Source of the DNA: UBA4421 sp002704225 | GTDB lineage: Bacteria; Pseudomonadota; Gammaproteobacteria; Pseudomonadales; Azotimanducaceae | Assembly: GCA_902556425.1 (NCBI GenBank) | Contig: CACDWG010000007.1 | Coordinates: 1-64,000, forward strand | Reading direction: 5' to 3' | Length of the DNA stretch: 64,000 nucleotides | Part shown: positions 16,596 through 22,884 of the stretch, piece by piece | Numbering within the stretch: the first letter of the stretch is position 1 | Layout of the letters: each line of letters starts with the position of its first letter | The notes under the pieces: model-generated | What the model saw: only the letters and a program-made list of their open reading frames with translations | Told to the model about the DNA's origin: nothing | Databases searched by the model: none | Position numbers and translations under genes: made by a program

Positions 16596-16967
16596 CTAGG
16601 TCGTCTTGTCGATAAAAGTGCCGAGCATTCGCGTTAAATTACGCATGAACGACAGGAGCTCTTCGGCAGGCATTTGCCTTATGACATCGCCTGACGCAGA
16701 GTCGACCACCTTGACCACTCGAGTGCCGCTGGACTCATCGGTAGTAAATTCAACCGAACGGCTGCGCAAATCCATCATCACTTGCACTTGCTCAATCGCG
16801 CGGGCGAGCTCTCTATCGACCGACTGGCTTGAGCTGGCTTTTTCTGCCGGCAGAACGCGTTCTGCTTGAACGCGGTCGAGATTAGGCGCTTGCACTGGAA
16901 CGGCCGTCTTAGCGGCATTAATTAACGGCTGCAGTGCCGGGCTAGTATTAGCTGTCTCGATAGACAT
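16596..16967 (-). CDS. flaG: FlaG family protein
   Basis: A 123-aa small protein of the FlaG family, which in polar flagellates influences filament length. It has a disordered Ala/Gln-rich N-terminus and a conserved C-terminal half: LRSRSVEFTTDESSGTRVVK, then VVDSASGDVIRQMPAEELLS. An AAGGAGAAGAG ribosome site precedes the ATG. It follows flagellin A after 170 nt on the same strand with no clear promoter, so it is probably read from the flagellin A promoter. fliD, its usual neighbour, lies on the far side of the flagellin block. Confidence 0.9.
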   Translation of the reverse strand: MSIETANTSPALQPLINAAKTAVPVQAPNLDRVQAERVLPAEKASSSQSVDRELARAIEQVQVMMDLRSRSVEFTTDESSGTRVVKVVDSASGDVIRQMPAEELLSFMRNLTRMLGTFIDKTT

Positions 16968-17137
16968 CTTCTCTTCTCCTTGAGCTTACATCTTGCTCAT
17001 CTATTTTCTTCTGACGCCAGTTACCTAGCTGACATCGCTATGGCTGCCCAGGCATTCTTTGAGCCCTTAGAGCGACAGCAGTCCCGCCAAAAAGTTTAAT
17101 TTCTGTTGGGGTGGCGGTTTTGCCCCAAGCCCAATGA

Positions 17138-18979
17138 TTAGCCCCTCAGTACTTGAAGTACTACGTCAGTCGACGCATTTGCCTGAGAAAGCATTGATGC
17201 CCCTGCTTGCTGCAACACTTGGGCCTTGGCAAGGCGAGCGGTTTCTGCCGCAAAGTCTGCATCTTGAATACGCGAGCGTGCGCCGATCGTGTATTCGGTA
17301 ACCTTCATCAAGTTCGATACTGAATACGCGAGTCGATTTTGCAGCGTGCCCAGCGAGCCTCGAATGCCTGAGACTGTTTCAAGCGCACCGTCGATGGTTG
17401 CTATAGAGTAACTCGCTCCGATCTGGGTCGAGATATCAAGGACCGAAATTGACTCCAGCGTCGCTGTCGTCGTGCCGTCATCAAACCAGGTATCAGCGAC
17501 TCCCGCAGTGGTTTGTGTCGCGTTTACGGCAGACGCGCCCGTCACCGTGTACGTTGCTCGTGTAGTATTCTCCCCAACACTTTTCGCCGTGAAGACCAAA
17601 TCGGTACCATCGCTGGCTACAGTGAAGTTCGCTGAGGCGTATGAACCATGGTTTTGTATGTCCGCTACAACGGTGTCAATGTCTGCAGTTTTGCTAATGC
17701 TGCCAGCAGTGTTGCCAGAGTCCTCAATCGCAAAACTCAGCGTTGTTCCTGCAAAAGCAAATTCAACTGTTTTAGCTCCAGCGGTAATTGCTTCAATGGC
17801 TGTATCAAGTGCAGAGTAAGTAAAAGTATCTACAGCTGCTTTGGCGCCATTCGTCTGCGTCACAGTAAAACCGGACGACGAAGTCAGACGCTGCGTTCCC
17901 GCAACCTTTGTTGTGTCGTTGTTGGAGGAGCCATTTGCTGCTAAAGACACTGCCGAGCCAGCCACTGTGACGCCATCGCTTTTAACGCCTTGTACGTCGA
18001 GATCGGTACCCGCGCTGCCGTTGGTGATGATCATGTCGTCGCCATCGGAGTCTATCAACAGCACTTTGTTATCTGTGGTCGCCGACGCCATGACCCCTGT
18101 CGTGGTAGCGATTGCATTGATTTTTGCAACAGCATCGCTCACATCGCTGCTCGAAATGTTAAAAGCGGCTGTTGACGTACCGTTTATCGAGATTAGATAG
18201 GCAGTGCTGGTGGCGGAACCGGAGAATAGATGGGCATATGTCCTTGCCATGGAGAATACGTTTGTAGCGCCGGCTACAGAATTGATCTTCTTTGCCACAT
18301 CTTTGGCTGACTCGTTTGCGGAAATATCGATCGTCCGACTATTCCCATTTCCCACTATCGTAATGTCGTCCGCGTCGTCCGTGAAATTGGTCGTGGACGT
18401 ATATCCTGTAGTTGTAGCAGTAGCCGCCGCATAGGCGCCTGCGTTGCTCTCTCCTGTCATGACGTAGGCGCCAAGAAGCTCCGACTCGATCGAGTCGATC
18501 GTGAGATTTATTTCTTCGCCAGACATGGTGCCGACTTGCAATGCCTTTGCGGAGAATGTTCCATTCAAGACTTGAGTACCGTTGTACCTAGTGTTCGCTG
18601 ATACGCGCGAAATCTCCAGCTGAAGTGAATTCAACTCATTATTTGCAAACGCGCGTTCCGTTGACGTGAGAGTAGCGTTTGCTGCCTGAACAGATAGCTC
18701 GCGCATCCTCTGCAACATGCCCGATACTTCAACCAGGGCGTTCTCAACGGTGCGAACCAGCGCGATGCCGTCATTGGCATTCTTTGTCGCCATTGTTAGC
18801 CCACGGATCTGCGTTGTCATCCGCTCGGCCATGGCGAGTCCGGCCGCGTCATCCGCCGCACTGTTAATTCGGGAGCCTGTTGAAAGCCGCTCCATCGCCA
18901 TTTCCATTTCCTGTCGCGATTCTGTGATCGCTCGTTGAGCCTGAATTGCTCCAATGTTTGTGTTTAATACTAAACCCAT
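17138..18979 (-). CDS. Flagellin A (613 aa)
   Basis: Filament subunit. Conserved D0/D1 ends: MGLVLNTNIGAIQAQRAITE, then GSRINSAADDAAGLAMAERM at the N-terminus and DADFAAETARLAKAQVLQQA at the C-terminus. The middle (about residues 180-510) is a long variable domain with two hook-IN-like motifs (VAKKINSVAGATNVFSMA and DAVAKINAIATTTGVMASA). An ideal AAAGGGG ribosome site lies 7 nt before the ATG. That site sits inside a 22-nt stretch perfectly complementary to the 3' UTR of flagellin D. A sigma-28 promoter and a GGCAA-N4-TTGCC operator lie upstream. By architecture A pairs with D, and B with C. Confidence 0.96.
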   Translation of the reverse strand: MGLVLNTNIGAIQAQRAITESRQEMEMAMERLSTGSRINSAADDAAGLAMAERMTTQIRGLTMATKNANDGIALVRTVENALVEVSGMLQRMRELSVQAANATLTSTERAFANNELNSLQLEISRVSANTRYNGTQVLNGTFSAKALQVGTMSGEEINLTIDSIESELLGAYVMTGESNAGAYAAATATTTGYTSTTNFTDDADDITIVGNGNSRTIDISANESAKDVAKKINSVAGATNVFSMARTYAHLFSGSATSTAYLISINGTSTAAFNISSSDVSDAVAKINAIATTTGVMASATTDNKVLLIDSDGDDMIITNGSAGTDLDVQGVKSDGVTVAGSAVSLAANGSSNNDTTKVAGTQRLTSSSGFTVTQTNGAKAAVDTFTYSALDTAIEAITAGAKTVEFAFAGTTLSFAIEDSGNTAGSISKTADIDTVVADIQNHGSYASANFTVASDGTDLVFTAKSVGENTTRATYTVTGASAVNATQTTAGVADTWFDDGTTTATLESISVLDISTQIGASYSIATIDGALETVSGIRGSLGTLQNRLAYSVSNLMKVTEYTIGARSRIQDADFAAETARLAKAQVLQQAGASMLSQANASTDVVLQVLRG

Positions 18980-18985
18980 AACTAA

Positions 18986-19007
18986 ACCCCTTTAGCTATC
19001 TACATAC
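18986..19007 (-). promoter_or_regulatory. Flagellin A ribosome-binding region, 22-nt target complementary to the flagellin D 3' UTR
   Basis: On the minus strand this stretch contains the Shine-Dalgarno AAAGGGG, 7 nt before the ATG. The reverse complement of the same 22 nt occurs at 22857-22878, between the flagellin D stop codon and its terminator. The match is perfect over 22 nt and ends at mismatches on both sides. Confidence 0.7.
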
Positions 19008-19093
19008 CTGCAAAGCATTGCCGCTTTTTAAGCGACTTAGCTGTGTTTGCGGCAAACCAAGTGGCAAAAAGGGCGGATTTTGTCCGTCTTTTT

Positions 19094-19107
19094 GGCAAGT
19101 TATTGCC
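19094..19107. promoter_or_regulatory. GGCAA-N4-TTGCC-type operator, flagellin A
   Basis: GGCAAGTTATTGCC. The centre (19100.5) is 20.5 nt downstream of the downstream edge of the -10 octamer (19121), the same offset as in flagellins B and C. In RNA it could also form a small hairpin. Confidence 0.65.
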
Positions 19108-19120
19108 GCTTGCAGAGATT

Positions 19121-19147
19121 TAGTCGGGGGGAAAAGTTAAAACTTTA
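19121..19147 (-). promoter_or_regulatory. Sigma-28 promoter of flagellin A
   Basis: Minus strand: TAAAGTTT (perfect -35), 11 nt, CCCGACTA. The predicted start is near 19114, giving a leader of about 135 nt that contains the operator and the 22-nt complementarity site. Confidence 0.72.
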
Positions 19148-19166
19148 GAAAATTTTGACGAAGGGC

Positions 19167-19197
19167 AAAACCTGGCCAGACCCCCTGACCAGGTTTT
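19167..19197 (-). terminator. Terminator-like hairpin between flagellins B and A
   Basis: Arms AAAACCTGG (19167-19175) and CCAGGTTTT (19189-19197), with T on both flanks, so it could act in either direction. It sits just upstream of the flagellin A promoter and probably insulates it from flagellin B transcription. Confidence 0.55.
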
Positions 19198-19250
19198 TGG
19201 GAAATCGGAGCTCGTTTCCTTATTTTTAGTCTTCTTGTCTAAGGCCCCGA

Positions 19251-19333
19251 ACCAGGGGCTCTTCAGTTTTTAGGCTGAAGGGGTCGTGAGCCCCTGGTCA
19301 GAGTTCGAGCCTGCCCGAACAAAGTCGGGCAGG
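19251..19333 (-). other. Two strong hairpins in the flagellin B 3' region
   Basis: Hairpin 1: CCTGCCCGA (19310-19318) with TCGGGCAGG (19325-19333). Hairpin 2: ACCAGGGGCTC (19251-19261) with GAGCCCCTGGT (19288-19298), enclosing an inner stem CTTCAG/CTGAAG. Neither is followed by a U run on the minus strand. Together with 19167-19197 they make a three-hairpin 3' end for flagellin B and may stabilise its mRNA. The 377-nt gap 18980-19356 otherwise holds only the flagellin A leader and promoter. Confidence 0.5.
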
Positions 19334-19356
19334 AAACAGCTACCAGGTGCCCGACC

Positions 19357-20601
19357 CTATCGGATCAACTGGATTGCAAGCTGAGAAGCCGCATTGGCTT
19401 GCGCCAGCATTGCTGTGCCTGTTTGCTGAAGGACCTGAGCTTTCGCCAGTCGCGCACTTTCAGCAGCGAAGTCAGCGTCTTCTATACGAGAGCGTGCCGC
19501 AGTCGTGAACTCCGCAACGTTCATCAGGTTAGAGACCGTGTACTCAAGACGATTTGCCATCGCCCCGTATTCTGCGCGGTTGCCAGCTACTTGCTCTATT
19601 GCGGCAGTAATCTTGGCCAGAGAGGCATCAGCGTCAGCAGCAGTCAAGACTGAGAGACCCAGCACGCTGTCTGTGCCAGCAGTGGGTGTCTGAGCAGAAC
19701 CTGAGCTGGAAACGCTGTTGTCGTGCGACGTGGTTGCTATGACGCTGGGCGTTGACCCTGCCGTGTATGCATCACTAGTGGCCCCAGCAGCAGCGCCAGT
19801 AACGCTCGCGGATGCAGTTTTTGCGGTGCTATCGTTTTTCAGCGATATGGTAGCAGCACCCGTGGTTAGCATTGTCGCTTTGAGCTTGCCGCCATCATTT
19901 TCGATCTGGTGCTTTGCAGCATCGAAGTTGGCATGAGCTTTCAGAGCAGTTACCAGCTCGTCTATGGTTACATCAGAGTCGTTTGTGACACTCATGACAG
20001 CGCCGTCCATCGTCAGCTCGGTCACCTTGTCATTGGTGGCTGCATCGCTGGCGTCAAACGTAGCAGACGACGCAACAGCGGCACTACCTGTAAGGCCGAG
20101 CGTGTCTGTATCAATAGATTTGATGGCAAAGCTAATGTTCTGGCCCATATCGGTGCCAACTTGAAGCTGTCCGGAAAGCGAGCCGTCTAGAACCACCTTG
20201 TTATTGTAAACCGTCTGAGAAGCCACTCTGTTGATTTCATTTAAAAGAGAGTCTACTTCCTGTTGCAGGTATGAGCGGTCCGTAGAGGAATTCGTATCGT
20301 TTGATGCCTGTACAGCTAGCTCGCGCACTCGCTGCAACATGTCTGTTACATCATTTGTCGCGTTTTCAATGGTCGCTAACATGGCCAGACCATCGTTTGC
20401 GTTTTTCGTTGCGACATTCAGGCCGCGAACTTGCGCTGTCATTCTCTCAGCAATAGCAAACCCCGCAGCGTCGTCGGCGGCGCTGTTGATCTTCTTGCCG
20501 GAAGAGAGGCGCTCCATAGCGGTGGCGAGCTCTCTCGATGATGCGGCCAGTGATCGCTGTGCGTTCAATGAACCGATGTTTGTGTTTACTACAATACTCA
20601 T
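19357..20601 (-). CDS. Flagellin B (414 aa)
   Basis: Filament subunit with conserved ends (MSIVVNTNIGSLNAQRSLAA, SSGKKINSAADDAAGFAIAE; C-terminal DADFAAESARLAKAQVLQQT). The central domain (about residues 170-310) is Ala/Thr/Ser-rich. Bases 19811-20097 of it are identical to flagellin C over 287 bp, while the flanking conserved D0/D1 regions differ at many silent and some coding sites. The ribosome site is AGGGG. Sigma-28 promoter at 20737-20763, with operators on both sides. Close paralogue of flagellin C. Confidence 0.96.
   Translation of the reverse strand: MSIVVNTNIGSLNAQRSLAASSRELATAMERLSSGKKINSAADDAAGFAIAERMTAQVRGLNVATKNANDGLAMLATIENATNDVTDMLQRVRELAVQASNDTNSSTDRSYLQQEVDSLLNEINRVASQTVYNNKVVLDGSLSGQLQVGTDMGQNISFAIKSIDTDTLGLTGSAAVASSATFDASDAATNDKVTELTMDGAVMSVTNDSDVTIDELVTALKAHANFDAAKHQIENDGGKLKATMLTTGAATISLKNDSTAKTASASVTGAAAGATSDAYTAGSTPSVIATTSHDNSVSSSGSAQTPTAGTDSVLGLSVLTAADADASLAKITAAIEQVAGNRAEYGAMANRLEYTVSNLMNVAEFTTAARSRIEDADFAAESARLAKAQVLQQTGTAMLAQANAASQLAIQLIR
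19811..20097. repeat. 287-bp perfect direct repeat, copy in flagellin B
   Basis: Identical, as compared by eye, to 21506-21792 (constant offset 1695). The next base on the left differs (19810 versus 21505), and divergence resumes immediately on the right. It covers the central variable domain only. Confidence 0.9.
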
Positions 20602-20653
20602 AACAGACCCCTGTTAGTTAGGCGCGTTTCATAGCGGCCTTGGATGTTGTATC

Positions 20654-20696
20654 ACCGGCAAAAATCTTCCGTTTCAGGCGGAAGCCTCTTGCCGGT
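20654..20696 (-). other. Nested stem in the flagellin B leader
   Basis: Outer arms ACCGGCAA (20654-20661) and TTGCCGGT (20689-20696); inner arms CTTCCG (20666-20671) and CGGAAG (20679-20684). It lies in the roughly 130-nt flagellin B leader, between the promoter and the ATG. The GGCAA and TTGCC halves of the operator motif are reused here, 32 bp apart. Confidence 0.5.
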
Positions 20697-20709
20697 TGTT
20701 CTAAAAAGC

Positions 20710-20723
20710 GGCAGGTTATTGCC
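20710..20723. promoter_or_regulatory. GGCAA-N4-TTGCC-type operator, flagellin B, promoter-proximal
   Basis: GGCAGGTTATTGCC, with one base off the palindrome. Centre 20716.5, 20.5 nt downstream of the -10 edge (20737), the same offset as in flagellins A and C. Confidence 0.65.
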
Positions 20724-20736
20724 GCGTACATGAATT

Positions 20737-20763
20737 AAATCGGGGTGAAGCGGCAAACCTTTA
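20737..20763 (-). promoter_or_regulatory. Sigma-28 promoter of flagellin B
   Basis: Minus strand: TAAAGGTT, 11 nt, CCCGATTT. The predicted start is near 20730. Confidence 0.7.
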
Positions 20764-20781
20764 GAAGAAAATTGAAAAAAA

Positions 20782-20816
20782 GGCAGAAACTTGCCGGCTC
20801 TAGGCAAAATTTTGCC
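20782..20816. promoter_or_regulatory. Tandem upstream operators of flagellin B
   Basis: GGCAGAAACTTGCC (20782-20795) and GGCAAAATTTTGCC (20803-20816). The second is a perfect palindrome. The centres are 21 bp apart, two helical turns, so both would face the same side of the DNA upstream of the -35. The rest of the 450-nt gap 20602-21051 shows nothing beyond the flagellin B leader, a short AGGCGC/GCGCCT hairpin at 20939-20957 and the flagellin C terminator. Confidence 0.6.
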
Positions 20817-20992
20817 GCAAGAATAGGCGAGTGCTTTTTACTCCCCCTTTGGGAGGGCGACAAAGTTTGAATGAGTTGAGAAGAAGTAGGTTGCCTGGCC
20901 GACGCACGGGCCAAACAAGAGCGAAAAGGTTTTGGCGAAGGCGCTCCAAAGGCGCCTGTCTTGAAGAGATCAGTGCCGAGGGATAATTAATC

Positions 20993-21024
20993 AAGCTCTT
21001 CGGACGACCCCATCCGAAGAGCTT
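20993..21024 (-). terminator. Terminator-like hairpin after flagellin C
   Basis: Perfect 12-bp arms AAGCTCTTCGGA (20993-21004) and TCCGAAGAGCTT (21013-21024) with an 8-nt loop, 28 nt past the flagellin C stop. The trailing sequence on the minus strand is AT-rich but not a clean U run, so it may terminate or protect the 3' end. Confidence 0.55.
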
Positions 21025-21051
21025 AATATGAGGGGCTTTAGTTAGCTCGAG

Positions 21052-22299
21052 TTAACGAAATAACGAAAGCGCCAACTGCGACGATGCATTGGCTTGCGCC
21101 AACATTGCTGTGCCTGTCTGCTGAAGGACCTGAGCTTTCGCCAGTCGTGCACTTTCAGCAGCGAAGTCAGCGTCTTCGATGCGAGACCGAGCCGCGGTAG
21201 TGTATTCCGCTACGTTCATGAGATTAGAGACCGTGTACTCCAGCCTGTTGGCAACCGCGCCGAGACTGGCTCTTTCACCAGCCACCTGCTCGATAGCAGC
21301 AGTGATCTTGGTCAAAGACGCCTGAGCATCAGTTGCTGTCAAGACTGAGAGACCAATCACGCTGTCCGTGCCAGCAGAAGGTGTCTGAGCAGAACCTGAG
21401 CTGGAAACGGTGTTGTCGTGCGACGTGGTTGCTATCACGCTTGGCGTTGAGCCTGCGGTGAATGCACCACTAGTTGCTCCAGCGGCAGCGCCTGTAACGC
21501 TCGCAGATGCAGTTTTTGCGGTGCTATCGTTTTTCAGCGATATGGTAGCAGCACCCGTGGTTAGCATTGTCGCTTTGAGCTTGCCGCCATCATTTTCGAT
21601 CTGGTGCTTTGCAGCATCGAAGTTGGCATGAGCTTTCAGAGCAGTTACCAGCTCGTCTATGGTTACATCAGAGTCGTTTGTGACACTCATGACAGCGCCG
21701 TCCATCGTCAGCTCGGTCACCTTGTCATTGGTGGCTGCATCGCTGGCGTCAAACGTAGCAGACGACGCAACAGCGGCACTACCTGTAAGGCCTAAGCTGT
21801 CGGTATCGACTGCATTAATGCTAAACGCGATGGACTGACCGGAATCTGTGCCGACCTGGATCTGCTGTGACGCTTTGGTACCGTCAAGCACCGTCGCATT
21901 ATTATAGACAGTCTGAGAAGCCACTCTGTTGATTTCATTCATCAAAGAGTCCACTTCTTTTTGAAGGTACCCGCGGTCTGTAGAGGAATTTGTGTCATTT
22001 GCCGATTGAACGGCAAGTTCACGAACGCGCTGCAACATATCAGTGATATCGTTGGTCGCGTTTTCTACCGTAGCGATCATAGAAAGACCATCACTGGCAT
22101 TCTTGGTCGCCATATTAAGACCCCGAATTTGGGCCGTCATTCTCTCAGCAATAGCAAAACCTGCAGCGTCGTCGGCGGCGCTGTTGATCTTCTTTCCTGA
22201 AGAGAGACGTTCCATTGCGGTTTTTAGCTCTGACCCGGAGGTCGCTAATGACCGCTGTGCATTCAAAGATGCAACATTTGTGTTTATGACTAAACTCAT
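21052..22299 (-). CDS. Flagellin C (415 aa)
   Basis: Filament subunit with conserved ends (MSLVINTNVASLNAQRSLAT; C-terminal DADFAAESARLAKAQVLQQT). Near-twin of flagellin B in length and layout. The central domain shares a 287-bp perfectly identical block (21506-21792) with B, while the N-terminal D0/D1 codons differ repeatedly, a pattern expected from recent gene conversion of the surface-exposed part. The ribosome site is AGAGG. The leader of about 200 nt holds two GGCAA-N4-TTGCC operators and follows the best flagellin sigma-28 promoter. Confidence 0.96.
   Translation of the reverse strand: MSLVINTNVASLNAQRSLATSGSELKTAMERLSSGKKINSAADDAAGFAIAERMTAQIRGLNMATKNASDGLSMIATVENATNDITDMLQRVRELAVQSANDTNSSTDRGYLQKEVDSLMNEINRVASQTVYNNATVLDGTKASQQIQVGTDSGQSIAFSINAVDTDSLGLTGSAAVASSATFDASDAATNDKVTELTMDGAVMSVTNDSDVTIDELVTALKAHANFDAAKHQIENDGGKLKATMLTTGAATISLKNDSTAKTASASVTGAAAGATSGAFTAGSTPSVIATTSHDNTVSSSGSAQTPSAGTDSVIGLSVLTATDAQASLTKITAAIEQVAGERASLGAVANRLEYTVSNLMNVAEYTTAARSRIEDADFAAESARLAKAQVLQQTGTAMLAQANASSQLALSLFR
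21506..21792. repeat. 287-bp perfect direct repeat, copy in flagellin C
   Basis: Second copy of the block at 19811-20097. See that entry for its boundaries. Confidence 0.9.
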
Positions 22300-22447
22300 A
22301 ACATCAGCCTCTAAATTATTTTAGATAGCCGCGTCATACGGTTGATGACCCCAACCATTTAGTCGAGCGCCCCGCTAAGGGCTCTCGTTGAAGGGCGCCC
22401 TATTAGAAGCGCCCACCGCATTCGCAACTGGTTAGTTGCTGCCAAAC

Positions 22448-22461
22448 GGCAATTTCTTGCC
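22448..22461. promoter_or_regulatory. GGCAA-N4-TTGCC operator, flagellin C, distal
   Basis: GGCAATTTCTTGCC, with a centre 30 bp from the proximal site. As RNA it would be a 6-bp stem capped by a GAAA tetraloop. Confidence 0.6.
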
Positions 22462-22477
22462 GCATGGCAACGAAAGC

Positions 22478-22491
22478 GGCAAAAAATTGCC
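22478..22491. promoter_or_regulatory. GGCAA-N4-TTGCC operator, flagellin C, promoter-proximal
   Basis: GGCAAAAAATTGCC, extended to GC-GGCAA/TTGCC-GC. Centre 22484.5, 20.5 nt downstream of the -10 edge (22505), identical in offset to flagellins A and B. Confidence 0.68.
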
Positions 22492-22504
22492 GCGTTCAAG
22501 GCTT

Positions 22505-22531
22505 ATATCGGGGGGATCAGAAAAAACTTTA
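22505..22531 (-). promoter_or_regulatory. Sigma-28 promoter of flagellin C
   Basis: Minus strand: TAAAGTTT, 11 nt, CCCGATAT. The -35 is perfect and the -10 near-perfect; the predicted start is about 22498. Confidence 0.8.
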
Positions 22532-22815
22532 GTTTTTTTGTGTACGGAAGAATTTAAGCTGTGTTCTTCGCTCTGACCTGCTGAGGAAGAAGTTGCTTAG
22601 ACTATTTTGATCGATAGTGCGCCAGGGCTAGACCTGAGGAGTCGACGTTTAGGGGAATTCGCCCCGAAACTGTGGTTGGGTCAGAGGCGAAAGGTGTGAA
22701 GAAGCTTAAAACAAGTACAAAAACAGCTGAGGCAATGCAAAAAAGAGAATCGTCGTAAAATCGATACCGCAAACACTGGCTCTACATATTCGGTAGATTG
22801 CAGAAATCGCGGACA
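22532..22815. other. Intergenic stretch without recognised genes
   Basis: Between the flagellin C promoter and the flagellin D terminator. I see no convincing reading frame, promoter or operator. A weak hairpin (GGGG-AATTCG-CCCC, near 22653-22666) is the only structure noticed. Confidence 0.5.
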
Positions 22816-22884
22816 CAAAAAAACCGCCAGGGAGGAACCTGGCGGTTTGTGTTTCAGTATGTAGATAGCTAAAGGGGTAAGCTA
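22816..22884 (-). ncRNA. Candidate 3'-UTR-derived regulatory RNA of flagellin D
   Basis: The flagellin D 3' UTR holds a 22-nt segment (22857-22878) perfectly complementary to the Shine-Dalgarno region of flagellin A, followed by a strong terminator with a U tail, the layout expected of an Hfq-type 3'-UTR sRNA. No separate promoter is visible, so release would need processing of the flagellin D message. The call is inference from layout only. Confidence 0.35.
22821..22848 (-). terminator. Rho-independent terminator of flagellin D
   Basis: Arms AAACCGCCAGG (22821-22831) and CCTGGCGGTTT (22838-22848) with a 6-nt loop, followed on the minus strand by a U-rich end (seven T counting the stem bases). 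This is the best intrinsic terminator in the flagellin block. Confidence 0.88.

Noticed and set aside
17104..17130. Hairpin TTGGGG/CCCCAA after flagellin A as an intrinsic terminator
   Set aside because: The stem is short with a long loop and there is no U run; readthrough into flaG is more likely.
19037..19053. Sigma-54-like sequence (TGCCAC-N5-TTGC) in the flagellin A leader
   Set aside because: The invariant GG at -24 is GC, and it lies downstream of a good sigma-28 promoter; it is probably formed by overlapping GGCAA half-sites.
20800..20994. A 64-codon open frame on the - strand between flagellins C and B
   Set aside because: It overlaps the flagellin B upstream operators, lacks a ribosome site and shows no conserved pattern.
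19811..21792. The 287-bp repeat as a mobile element or CRISPR-like repeat
   Set aside because: It is in frame, in the same domain of two paralogues, has no terminal repeats or target duplications, and has no spacer structure.
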